Of a stretch of DNA of 64,000 nt, positions 56,962 to 64,000 are shown piece by piece; the first letter of the stretch is position 1; each line of letters opens with the position of its first letter. The position numbers were made by a program, and so were the translations under genes. Source of the DNA: Sinorhizobium terangae (GTDB lineage: Bacteria > Pseudomonadota > Alphaproteobacteria > Rhizobiales > Rhizobiaceae). Under the pieces are notes generated by a model that did not search any database, was not told the origin of the DNA, and saw only the letters and a program-made list of their open reading frames with translations. The stretch lies in contig NZ_CP121659.1 in the NCBI RefSeq assembly GCF_029714365.1, positions 3,020,501-3,084,500 on the forward strand. Direction: 5' to 3'.

Positions 56962-57627
56962 TCAGTTCTTGCGGCTGCGTTTGTCGAAGCGGCGGGCGAG
57001 GCGGTCCCCCGCGCTCTGCACCAGTTGCACGAGCACGATCAGCACGACGACGACGACCAGCATCACGTCCGGCCTGAAGCGCTGATAGCCGTAGCGGATG
57101 CCGAGATCGCCGAGACCGCCGCCGCCAACAGCCCCGACCATTGCCGAATAGCCGATGAGGCTGACGATGGTCATGGTAAGGGCCAGCGTCAGCGCCGGAC
57201 GGGCCTCGGCCAGAAGCACCTTGAAGACGATCTGCGTCGGGGTCGCGCCCATGGCGCGGGCGGCCTCGATCAGCCCCTTGTCGATGTCGCGAATCGCCGC
57301 CTCTACCAGCCGCGCGAAGAACGGAATGGTCGCGATGGTCAGGGGCACGATCGCCGCCTTCGTCCCGATCGACGTGCCGGTGACGAGACGCGTGAAGGGG
57401 ATGATCGCAACGACCAGGATGATGAACGGCGTCGATCGCGTGGCATTGACGATGAGCCCGACGATGCGGTTGATGTTGGGCGCCGGAAACAGCTCGCCCT
57501 TGCCGCTGGTCGCAAGGAAAATGCCGATCGGCAGGCCGATCAGCGAGCCGATCAGGCCGGCGATCGCCACCATGCGCAGCGTGTCGAACGTGGCCTTGGC
57601 GATGAGGAGCAGAAGATCAGGCGACAT
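56962..57627 (-). CDS. metI: Methionine ABC transporter, permease
   Basis: 221 residues with five predicted membrane helices and the EAA loop [26 protein letters not shown], which contacts MetN. I start at ATG 57627 ([20 protein letters not shown]); the frame is open further, but that part overlaps metN. The start overlaps the metN stop by 11 bp. Confidence 0.95.
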   Translation of the reverse strand: MSPDLLLLIAKATFDTLRMVAIAGLIGSLIGLPIGIFLATSGKGELFPAPNINRIVGLIVNATRSTPFIILVVAIIPFTRLVTGTSIGTKAAIVPLTIATIPFFARLVEAAIRDIDKGLIEAARAMGATPTQIVFKVLLAEARPALTLALTMTIVSLIGYSAMVGAVGGGGLGDLGIRYGYQRFRPDVMLVVVVVLIVLVQLVQSAGDRLARRFDKRSRKN

Positions 57628-58696
57628 AGCCGAGCACCTCCGTGACCAGTCCGTTCTCGGTAAAGAAGCGTTCCGCCCTCCCCGACGTCTCGTCATCCGC
57701 CGCATAGGCGACCACGAGAGAGCCGTAGGGTTTGCCGCCGATTTCGTCGATCGTGCCGGCAATGATGTTGACCTCGGCACCGACCGACTTGATGAGCTGG
57801 GAAACCAGCGGCCGTTCCGCCGTCGCGCCGAAGAAGGTGAGGCGCACCACCGCACGATCGCCAGCACTCGCGGCCGGCTTCAGCCCACGCGCGACCGCAT
57901 CCGGCAACTTCGAGCCGGCCAGGCCGGACAGGAGCGCCCGCGTCGTCTCGTGCTTCGGATGAGTGAAGACATCGAAAGTATGGCCGCGTTCGACGATCTC
58001 GCCCTTGTCGATAACGGCCACATCCGAGGTTACGGCTTTCACCACTTCCATCTCATGGGTGATGAGGAGCACGGTCAGTCCCAGTTCGGCGTTGATGCGC
58101 TTCAACAGCTCGAGGATGGACTGCGTCGTTTCCGGGTCGAGCGCCGATGTCGCCTCGTCCGAAAGCAGCAGCTTCGGCTCGGTCGCAAGCGCACGGGCAA
58201 TGCCGATGCGCTGTTTCTGGCCGCCCGAGAGTTCGGCCGGGTAGCGAGCGTGCTTGTCGGCGAGACCGACGAGGTCGAGAAGCGGCCGCACGCGCGCTTC
58301 GATGGCGCGGCGATCCACACCGGCAATCTCCAGCGGTAGGGCGACATTGCCGAAAACAGTGCGCGAGGAGAGCAGGTTGAAGTGCTGGAAGATCATACCG
58401 ACCGAACGCCGGAGATTGCGCAAGCCCGCCTCGTCAAGCGCACCGACATCGACGCCATCGACGAGCACCTTGCCGCTCGACGGCTTCTCGAGGCCGTTCA
58501 CCAGCCGGATCAGCGTCGATTTGCCAGCACCGGAGCGGCCGATAATGCCGGTAATGGAGCCTCGCCCGACGTTAAGGTCGACATTGTTGAGCGCGGTAAA
58601 GGCGCCACTTTCGCCGGACGCCGCAAAACGCTTGGAGACGCCCTGGAAGGCGACCGAGACGTCATCGGACGAAGGCTTGGGAACGGAAACGATCAT
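57617..58696 (-). CDS. metN: Methionine ABC transporter, ATP-binding protein
   Basis: 359 residues. Walker [24 protein letters not shown] signature [15 protein letters not shown], Walker [13 protein letters not shown] and the C-terminal NIL (C2) domain that senses methionine (about 270-355). It imports methionine together with MetI and MetQ. I start at ATG 58696 behind GGGGGTGACC; the frame remains open to 58840 without homology. It is the first gene of the operon. Confidence 0.95.
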   Translation of the reverse strand: MIVSVPKPSSDDVSVAFQGVSKRFAASGESGAFTALNNVDLNVGRGSITGIIGRSGAGKSTLIRLVNGLEKPSSGKVLVDGVDVGALDEAGLRNLRRSVGMIFQHFNLLSSRTVFGNVALPLEIAGVDRRAIEARVRPLLDLVGLADKHARYPAELSGGQKQRIGIARALATEPKLLLSDEATSALDPETTQSILELLKRINAELGLTVLLITHEMEVVKAVTSDVAVIDKGEIVERGHTFDVFTHPKHETTRALLSGLAGSKLPDAVARGLKPAASAGDRAVVRLTFFGATAERPLVSQLIKSVGAEVNIIAGTIDEIGGKPYGSLVVAYAADDETSGRAERFFTENGLVTEVLGYVA

Positions 58697-59078
58697 AGTC
58701 CGGTCACCCCCGAAGGAGGGAACTTGGCGATAGGATGAGGATACATGAAAGCTCTCGGAGGTTCGAAATTCTTGTCCCTGGCGTTGCCGGGACGGAAAAT
58801 GCGTCGGGACGGACGAGCGCGGTTTTTTCCCGCACCTCACTTAATCAGGCCGACATTCGACAACGCATTCGAAACACGGAGCAACTCTCTATCATCAGGC
58901 AACCGGTCAGTTCAACGCCGTTGCGAGCATGGCTGCCATGCCGCGCAATCTACATTTCTTATGGCTTTTGTCCGGCCGCTTTCACAGGCAAATTTTTCCG
59001 AAACGACAGGGCTGCGCGCAAAAGGTTGCTCTTTTGAGAAGAGGTCGAGGTTCGCCGCCGCTCCGCCCGATCGCAACC
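58697..59078. promoter_or_regulatory. metN upstream region
   Basis: 382 bp between the metN start and the end of the beta-glucosidase gene, both on the minus strand. It contains a hairpin GTCCC-GGC/GCC-GGGAC (58774-58793, one bulge) in the probable metN leader. No known SAM or methionine riboswitch pattern is obvious to me, and no gene is evident. Confidence 0.45.
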
Positions 59079-60452
59079 TCACGCGCCCTTGTGGTTGCCC
59101 TTCGGGAACTGTTCTGCCAGTTCCTTATACCAGTGGCCGCTCTTCTTGACCGTGCGGACCTGCGTCTCGTAGTCGACATGGACGATACCGAAACGCATCC
59201 GGTAGCCCTCGGCCCATTCGAAATTGTCCATCAGGCTCCAGGCAAAATAGCCGCGCATCGGATAGCCCTTGGCGATCAGATCGGCGGTGACCGACAGGTG
59301 GTCGGAGATGTAATCGAGCCGTGGCTGATCATCGACGACGCCGTTCTCGACACCCATGTTATAGCAGGCGCCGTTCTCGGTGATGTAGCAGTCGGGCAGC
59401 GTGTAGCGGGCATTGAGCGTTTCGACGAGCGCGCCGAGCGCCGGGGCATAGACTTCCCAGCCAATATCCGTCTTCACGTCGCTGACCGGCTTGGCATTGA
59501 CCGTTGCCGGATATTCTGCACCCTCGGACGGGTCATCGGAAACCCGCATCGGCGTGTAATAGTTGAGGCCCCACCAATCGAGCGGCTGCGAGATCGTTAT
59601 CATGTCGCCGTCCTCGATCAGCGGCATACGATCGCCAAGCGCCGATAGAAAGCCTTCAGGATACTCGCCCTTGAAGATCGGGCCGAAGAAGACGCCGTTG
59701 TGGAAGTCGAAAGCACGTTCGGCCGCGGCCTTGTCCTTGTCGCTGGTGCCGCCGGGATAGACCGAATGAGCGTTGATGACGATGCCCGTCGGCAGGTTCG
59801 ATCTCTCGGAACGGATCGCCTCGACGCCAAGGCCGTGGGCGAGATTGGTGAAATGGAGCGCGGCGAGCGCCGCATCCATGTTGCGCTCACCCGGCGCATG
59901 AACGCCATAGAGATGGCTGAGCCAAACCGAGCACCAGGGCTCGTTGAAGGTGGCGACCGCATCGAGCCTGTCGCCGAGGCGGGCGATCACGGTCTTGGCA
60001 TAGCGCTGGTAGGCGTAGGCGGTCGTGCGCGCCGTCCAGCCGCCGTCGCCCATCAGCGCAAGCGGCAGATCCCAATGGTAAAGCGTCGCGAAGGCCTTGA
60101 TGCCGCGCGCCTTCAGCCCGTCGACGAGCCGGTCGTAGAAATCGAGTCCCTTCTCGTTGATCGGCCCGGTGCCTTCCGGAATGATGCGCGGCCAGGCGAT
60201 CGAGAAGCGGTAGGCCTCGACGCCCAGGCTCTTGATAAGGTCGAGATCTTCTCCCAACCGATTGTAATGATCGCAAGCAACGTCGCCGTTGTGGCGCTCG
60301 AAGACGCGGCCCGGCATGTTGGAGAAGGCATCCCAGATGGATGGCTTGCGTCCGTCCGCCTTGCTGGCGCCCTCGATCTGGAAGGAGGCGGTTGCTACTC
60401 CGAAGACAAAGTCACCGGGAAAGCGCTCTGCCAGCTTCTTGGCTTCGATCAT
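59079..60452 (-). CDS. Family 1 beta-glucosidase
   Basis: 457 residues, GH1. N-terminal signature FVFGVATASFQIEGA, acid/base Glu171 in ATFNEPW and nucleophile Glu359 in YITENGA. It should release glucose from beta-linked glucosides such as cellobiose or plant-derived aryl glucosides. No signal peptide is seen, so it is cytoplasmic and would act after uptake. No transporter adjoins it in this window. Confidence 0.95.
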   Translation of the reverse strand: MIEAKKLAERFPGDFVFGVATASFQIEGASKADGRKPSIWDAFSNMPGRVFERHNGDVACDHYNRLGEDLDLIKSLGVEAYRFSIAWPRIIPEGTGPINEKGLDFYDRLVDGLKARGIKAFATLYHWDLPLALMGDGGWTARTTAYAYQRYAKTVIARLGDRLDAVATFNEPWCSVWLSHLYGVHAPGERNMDAALAALHFTNLAHGLGVEAIRSERSNLPTGIVINAHSVYPGGTSDKDKAAAERAFDFHNGVFFGPIFKGEYPEGFLSALGDRMPLIEDGDMITISQPLDWWGLNYYTPMRVSDDPSEGAEYPATVNAKPVSDVKTDIGWEVYAPALGALVETLNARYTLPDCYITENGACYNMGVENGVVDDQPRLDYISDHLSVTADLIAKGYPMRGYFAWSLMDNFEWAEGYRMRFGIVHVDYETQVRTVKKSGHWYKELAEQFPKGNHKGA

Positions 60453-60612
60453 TGTTCAGCCTCGTGGTCTGCGCAGCCGTGCGCCGAAACCGGCGCTGCT
60501 GCACTTCATCGGGTAGAGCGGGGGCCGATGGAAAACCGCACGCGCTTTCCTTCATCCAGCTCTCGTTTTCGAAGGTGGCCTAAACCCACACCAGCAAATG
60601 TCAACCCGCGAA

Positions 60613-60636
60613 AGGGGCAGGTTCCCCCCCGCCCCT
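60613..60636 (-). terminator. Hairpin after the Gfo/Idh/MocA gene
   Basis: AGGGGC/GCCCCT stem with a 12-nt loop, 18 bp downstream of the oxidoreductase stop on the minus strand, followed by TTCGCGG. Weak U-run, so a modest candidate. Confidence 0.4.
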
Positions 60637-60653
60637 GACTTTGCCAGCCGACG

Positions 60654-61838
60654 TCAGACCTTGATCCAGGCGCCGTTGCGCTTCGAGGACTGCACGCAGG
60701 CATCGACGAAGACCATGCCTTTCATGCCGTCGTCGATCGTCGGATAGGTGACGGCCGCATCCACCTTCTCGCCGTTGCGCTTGGCGAAGATCGCCCGTGC
60801 GGCTTCCGAGTAGATATTGGCGAAGCCTTCAAGATAGCCCTCCGGGTGGCCGGAGGGCACGCGCGAGACGCGGGCGGCCGCAGGCCCCGCCCCGGCACCG
60901 GCGCGCGTCAGAAGGCGTTTGGGTTCACCAAACGGCGTGTACCAGAGATAGTTCGGATCCTTCTGCGTCCATTCGAGGCCGCCCTTGGTGCCGTAGACCC
61001 GGACCATCAGGCCGTTCTCATGGCCCGGCGCCACCTGGCTGCACCAGAGCATGCCCTTTGCCCGCGCGCCGTCCTTCGCCTTGAAACGCATCATCACATG
61101 GGCATTGTCGTCCAGTTGGCGTCCACCGACGAAGCTGTCGAGATCCGCGGAAAGTTCCTCGAGTTCGAGACCGGAAACGAAGCAGCCAAGGTTATAGGCA
61201 TGGGTGCCGATGTCGCCGGTGGAGCCGCCGGCGCCGGAGCGGGCCGGATCGGTTCGCCAGGCCGCCTGCTTCTGGCCCGATTGCTCGATATTCTCGGTCA
61301 GCCAATCCTGCGGATACTCCATCTGCACGAGCCGAACCGCGCCTATATCGCCGTTCGCCACCATTTCGCGCGCCTGGCGCACCATCGGATAGCCGGTGTA
61401 GTTGTGGGTGAGCACGAACAGCGCATCGCTTTCGTCCGCCGCCTTCTTGAGCTTTTTCGCATCGGCAAGGGTGGAAGTCAGTGGCTTGTCGCAAATGACG
61501 TGGATGCCGCGCTTCAGGAACTCCTTGGCGGCAGCGTAGTGGACATGATTCGGGGTCACGATTGCAACCGCCTCGATACCGTCCTTGAGCTTCGCCTCTC
61601 GGATCGCCATCTCCTTGAAATCCGAATAGACGCGCTTCGGATCGAGGCCCAGTTCACGGCCGGAGGCTTGCGCCTTTTCCGGCGTCGACGACAGCGCGCC
61701 GGCCACCAGCTCATAATGATCATCAAGCCTTGCCGCGATGCGGTGGACCGCGCCGATAAAGGCGCCGGAACCGCCGCCAACCATGCCGAGCCGGATGCGC
61801 TTTTGACGACTTTCCGTGCTGCTTCCCTCAATTGCCAT
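60654..61838 (-). CDS. Gfo/Idh/MocA-family sugar oxidoreductase
   Basis: 394 residues. The N-terminal Rossmann fold has IRLGMVGGGSGAFIGAVHRIA. The conserved EKP-like loop reads ICDKPLTSTL, with the catalytic lysine. GSTGDIGTHAYNLGCFV carries the catalytic His region. NAD(P)-linked oxidation of a sugar or cyclitol is likely. I start at ATG 61838 behind AGGAGAGG; the longer frame from 61943 translates a repeat. The TIM-barrel gene upstream, on the same strand, is a likely partner. Confidence 0.93.
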   Translation of the reverse strand: MAIEGSSTESRQKRIRLGMVGGGSGAFIGAVHRIAARLDDHYELVAGALSSTPEKAQASGRELGLDPKRVYSDFKEMAIREAKLKDGIEAVAIVTPNHVHYAAAKEFLKRGIHVICDKPLTSTLADAKKLKKAADESDALFVLTHNYTGYPMVRQAREMVANGDIGAVRLVQMEYPQDWLTENIEQSGQKQAAWRTDPARSGAGGSTGDIGTHAYNLGCFVSGLELEELSADLDSFVGGRQLDDNAHVMMRFKAKDGARAKGMLWCSQVAPGHENGLMVRVYGTKGGLEWTQKDPNYLWYTPFGEPKRLLTRAGAGAGPAAARVSRVPSGHPEGYLEGFANIYSEAARAIFAKRNGEKVDAAVTYPTIDDGMKGMVFVDACVQSSKRNGAWIKV

Positions 61839-61869
61839 TCTGTTTTCCTCTCCTGACCAGATTTGCTGT

Positions 61870-61980
61870 CGGGGATGCCCCCTCTGCCCTGCCGGGCATC
61901 TCCCCCACAAGGGGGGAGAAGAATCGCGGCGCTCCCGCGCCAAGCCCCTCCCCCTTGTGGGGAGGGGTGGGGGAGGGGTC
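61870..61980. repeat. Composite RIME-like repeat inside the sugar-catabolism unit
   Basis: The first part (61878-61919) matches the arms of the pgm-glgX element (CCTCTGCCCTGCCGGGCATC). The second part is CCCCTCCCCCTTGTGGGGAGGGGTGGGGGAGGGG, as near 1.8 kb. It fills the 150-bp gap between two genes that otherwise look co-transcribed. Confidence 0.75.
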
Positions 61981-61988
61981 TTGTTTCC

Positions 61989-63041
61989 TCAGATCCCCAA
62001 CATCCGCCGGTTCGCCGCCTCGTCCGTTCCGCTGTCGGCGAAATCGTCGAAAGCCTTTTCCGTGACGCGGATGATGTGCGCCTTGACGAACTCGGCGCCT
62101 TCCCGTGCGCCGTCTTCCGGATGCTTCAGGCAGCACTCCCACTCGACGACGGCCCAGCCGGCAAAATCATTGGCGGCCATCTTCGAGAAGACCGCGCCGA
62201 AATCGACCTGGCCGTCGCCTAGCGAGCGGAAGCGACCGGCGCGGTTCACCCAGCCCTGATAGCCGCCATAGACACCCTGCCGGCCGGTGGGATTGAACTC
62301 CGCGTCCTTGACGTGGAACATGCGGATCCGGTCCTTGTAGATGTCGATATTGTCGAGATAGTCGAGGCACTGCAGCACATAGTGCGACGGATCGTAGAGC
62401 ATGCAGGCGCGGGCGTGGTTGCCGGTGCGTTCCAGGAACATCTCGTAGGTGATGCCGTCGTGCAGGTCTTCGCCCGGGTGAATTTCGTAGCACACATCGA
62501 CACCGCAATCCTCGGCATGATCGAGGATCGGCTTCCATCGCCGGGCAAGCTCGTCGAAGGCAGTCTCCACGAGGCCCGCGGGACGCTGCGGCCAAGGATA
62601 GACGAAAGGCCAGGCGAGCGCACCGGAGAAGCTTGCCATGGCATTCAGGCCGAGATTGCGGGACGCCGTCAGCGCCATCTTCACCTGTTCCACCGCCCAT
62701 TGCTGGCGCGCCTTCGGATTGCCGCGCACTTCCGGCGCGGCAAAGCCGTCGAAAGCCTCGTCATAGGCCGGGTGCACGGCGACCAACTGGCCCTGCAGAT
62801 GGGTCGAGAGCTCTGTGATCTCGACGCCGTTGTCACGCGCTTTCCCGGCGACCTCCTCGCAGTACGTCTTGGACTCGGCAGCCTTCTTCAGGTCGAACAA
62901 CCGCCCGTCCCAGCTCGGAATCTGCACACCCTTGTAGCCGCAGTCGGCGGCCCATTTGGTAATCGCGTCCCAGGAATTGAACGGAGCCGTGTCACCGGCG
63001 AACTGCGCAAGAAAAAGCCCTGGGCCCTTGATGGTCTTCAT
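61989..63041 (-). CDS. Sugar phosphate isomerase/epimerase-type TIM barrel protein
   Basis: 350 residues of the xylose-isomerase-like TIM barrel (AP endonuclease 2) superfamily. Metal and substrate residues sit in YKGVQIPSWDGRLFD, CYEIHPGEDLHDG, LYDPSHYVLQ, FHVKDAEF and VVEWECCLKHPEDG. Such proteins isomerise or epimerise sugars or inosose intermediates. I start at ATG 63041 behind GGGAGGAAAATC. With the downstream Gfo/Idh/MocA gene it forms a two-step sugar or cyclitol pathway of unknown substrate. Confidence 0.92.
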   Translation of the reverse strand: MKTIKGPGLFLAQFAGDTAPFNSWDAITKWAADCGYKGVQIPSWDGRLFDLKKAAESKTYCEEVAGKARDNGVEITELSTHLQGQLVAVHPAYDEAFDGFAAPEVRGNPKARQQWAVEQVKMALTASRNLGLNAMASFSGALAWPFVYPWPQRPAGLVETAFDELARRWKPILDHAEDCGVDVCYEIHPGEDLHDGITYEMFLERTGNHARACMLYDPSHYVLQCLDYLDNIDIYKDRIRMFHVKDAEFNPTGRQGVYGGYQGWVNRAGRFRSLGDGQVDFGAVFSKMAANDFAGWAVVEWECCLKHPEDGAREGAEFVKAHIIRVTEKAFDDFADSGTDEAANRRMLGI

Positions 63042-63257
63042 CCCGATTTTCCTCCCTAGATCACGATTCCGGCCCGCATGACCGGTTGCTGGAAAAGGTG
63101 CGGCCGCACCCAATTTTCGCGATTGCTGATAGACCTGAAACGTTGCAGGAGGCAGAAGCTAACAGATTTTTCACGAGGGGCAATCCCGCTTCTACATATC
63201 GTGCCAGCCGCATTTTCGGTCCTCGCCAAAGCGCATGGCCATGTATTCGAGTGAGAA

Positions 63258-63285
63258 GATGGGCGCTCCGACAGGAGCGCCCATC
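63258..63285 (-). terminator. Strong hairpin after xylA
   Basis: Perfect 12-bp stem GATGGGCGCTCC/GGAGCGCCCATC with a 4-nt loop, 12 bp after the xylA stop. On the minus strand it is followed by TTCTCAC, a short U-rich run. Confidence 0.75.
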
Positions 63286-63296
63286 GCTTGCAGCGG

Positions 63297-64000
63297 TCAG
63301 ACGTAGCGGTTGACCACGTTCTCGAGGAGTTCCTGCTTGCCCGACTTCGGCTGTGGATTGAGGTCGGCCTTGCGCACCCAGGCCTCGATCTCGTCGAGCG
63401 AGAAACCGCCGTCGAGCATCTTCTTGGCCTCCGGCACGTTCCAGCCGGCATAGCGCCTTTCGAGCGGGCCGGAGAGCGCCTTGTCCTCGATCATCTTCGC
63501 CGCCGCCTTGAGACCGCGCGCGCAACAATCCATGCCGCCGATATGGCCGATCAGCAGGTCTTCCGGATCAAGCGACTGACGGCGGAGCTTAGCATCGAAA
63601 TTGGTGCCGCCGGTCTTGAAGCCGCCGCCCGCTAGTACGTGGTAGTAAGCAAGCGACATTTCCGGAACGTTGTTCGGGAACTGGTCGGTATCCCAGCCGG
63701 ACTGGTAGTCGTTGCGGTTCATGTCGATCGAGCCGAAGATACCGAGCGCGTTGGCGAGCGCCAGCTCATGCTCGAAGGAGTGGCCGGCCAGAATCGCGTG
63801 GCCCTGCTCGATATTGACCTTCACCTCGTTCTCGAGGCCGTACTTCTTCAGGAAGCCATAGACCGTGGCGACGTCGAAATCGTACTGGTGCTTCGTCGGC
63901 TCCTGCGGCTTCGGCTCGATCAGGATCGTACCCTTGAAACCGATCTTGTGCTTGTACTCGACCACCAGGTTGACGAAGCGGCCGAGCTGGTCGAGTTCGC
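63297..64000 (-). CDS. xylA: Xylose isomerase, 3' part
   Basis: The frame runs off the right edge of the window; about 234 C-terminal codons are present. Visible landmarks are [32 protein letters not shown] with the metal-binding Glu and Lys, [19 protein letters not shown], and [20 protein letters not shown]. The enzyme interconverts D-xylose and D-xylulose. The gene continues to higher coordinates. Confidence 0.95.
   Translation of the reverse strand, partial: ELDQLGRFVNLVVEYKHKIGFKGTILIEPKPQEPTKHQYDFDVATVYGFLKKYGLENEVKVNIEQGHAILAGHSFEHELALANALGIFGSIDMNRNDYQSGWDTDQFPNNVPEMSLAYYHVLAGGGFKTGGTNFDAKLRRQSLDPEDLLIGHIGGMDCCARGLKAAAKMIEDKALSGPLERRYAGWNVPEAKKMLDGGFSLDEIEAWVRKADLNPQPKSGKQELLENVVNRYV

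Noticed and set aside
58697..58840. N-terminal extension of MetN to 407 residues
   Set aside because: No ABC-family homology, and a strong ribosome site fits ATG 58696.
58697..59078. SAM riboswitch upstream of metN
   Set aside because: I saw one hairpin but not the conserved pattern of a known SAM class. A covariance search would settle it.

Overview
The window is a GC-rich stretch of alphaproteobacterial chromosome. Gene content and the intergenic repeats point to Sinorhizobium/Ensifer, close to S. meliloti, S. medicae or S. fredii. The pointers are a complete glgPBCA-pgm-glgX glycogen cluster, a four-subunit sarcosine oxidase operon, a three-gene alphaproteobacterial transhydrogenase (pntAa/pntAb/pntB), a small aa3 oxidase subunit IV, a diaminopimelate-fold ornithine/lysine decarboxylase, a CtrA-type promoter, and many rhizobial palindromic (RIME-like) repeats. 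It is mostly ordinary housekeeping and catabolic sequence. I saw no prophage, insertion sequence, CRISPR array, rRNA or tRNA.

Layout. 1-2.8 kb: 3' part of an ATP-grasp/alpha-E gene plus a transglutaminase gene, two parts of a known but poorly understood peptide-modification cassette. 2.9-4.2 kb: a TadG-like von Willebrand A protein. 4.5-15.9 kb: glycogen synthesis and degradation. 16.0-17.5 kb: MaoC-like hydratase and DUF2332 genes. 17.6-18.7 kb: an alcohol dehydrogenase whose last 27 codons are cut off by an in-frame stop. 18.9-24.2 kb: soxBDAG. 24.5-28.0 kb: rpsU, a TPR lipoprotein, a DUF992 protein and a class III adenylate cyclase. 28.2-32.3 kb: transhydrogenase and oxidase subunit IV between two almost identical 106-bp inverted repeats. 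32.3-35.7 kb: a FeeM-like N-acyl amino acid synthase behind three CtrA boxes, then a membrane GGDEF-EAL gene broken by one extra G in a G7 run. 36-40.5 kb: C26 amidotransferase, hydroxyacid dehydrogenase, LacI, MarR and creatininase-family genes. 40.6-42.7 kb: a COG0523 metallochaperone GTPase with a WD40 partner. 42.9-47 kb: small enzymes, a LysE exporter and the ornithine/lysine decarboxylase with a long structured leader. 47.4-50.1 kb: LysR, DUF1007 and NicO nickel/cobalt efflux. 50.1-56 kb: acetyltransferase, DUF533, eda, a CYTH-CHAD pair, trhO and a GFA-family gene. 56.1-58.7 kb: metNIQ. 59-64 kb: GH1 beta-glucosidase, Gfo/Idh/MocA dehydrogenase, TIM-barrel isomerase and the 3' part of xylA.

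The genes fall into carbon storage (glg), one-carbon and amine catabolism (sox, odc), redox balance (pnt), metal handling (COG0523/WD40, DUF1007/NicO), methionine uptake and sugar catabolism. The points most worth checking are the CtrA-box FeeM-like gene, the G7 frameshift in the adjacent GGDEF-EAL gene, the nonsense codon in the alcohol dehydrogenase, the inverted repeats around pnt, and the decarboxylase leader RNA. None of these is shown here to be a wholly new system.
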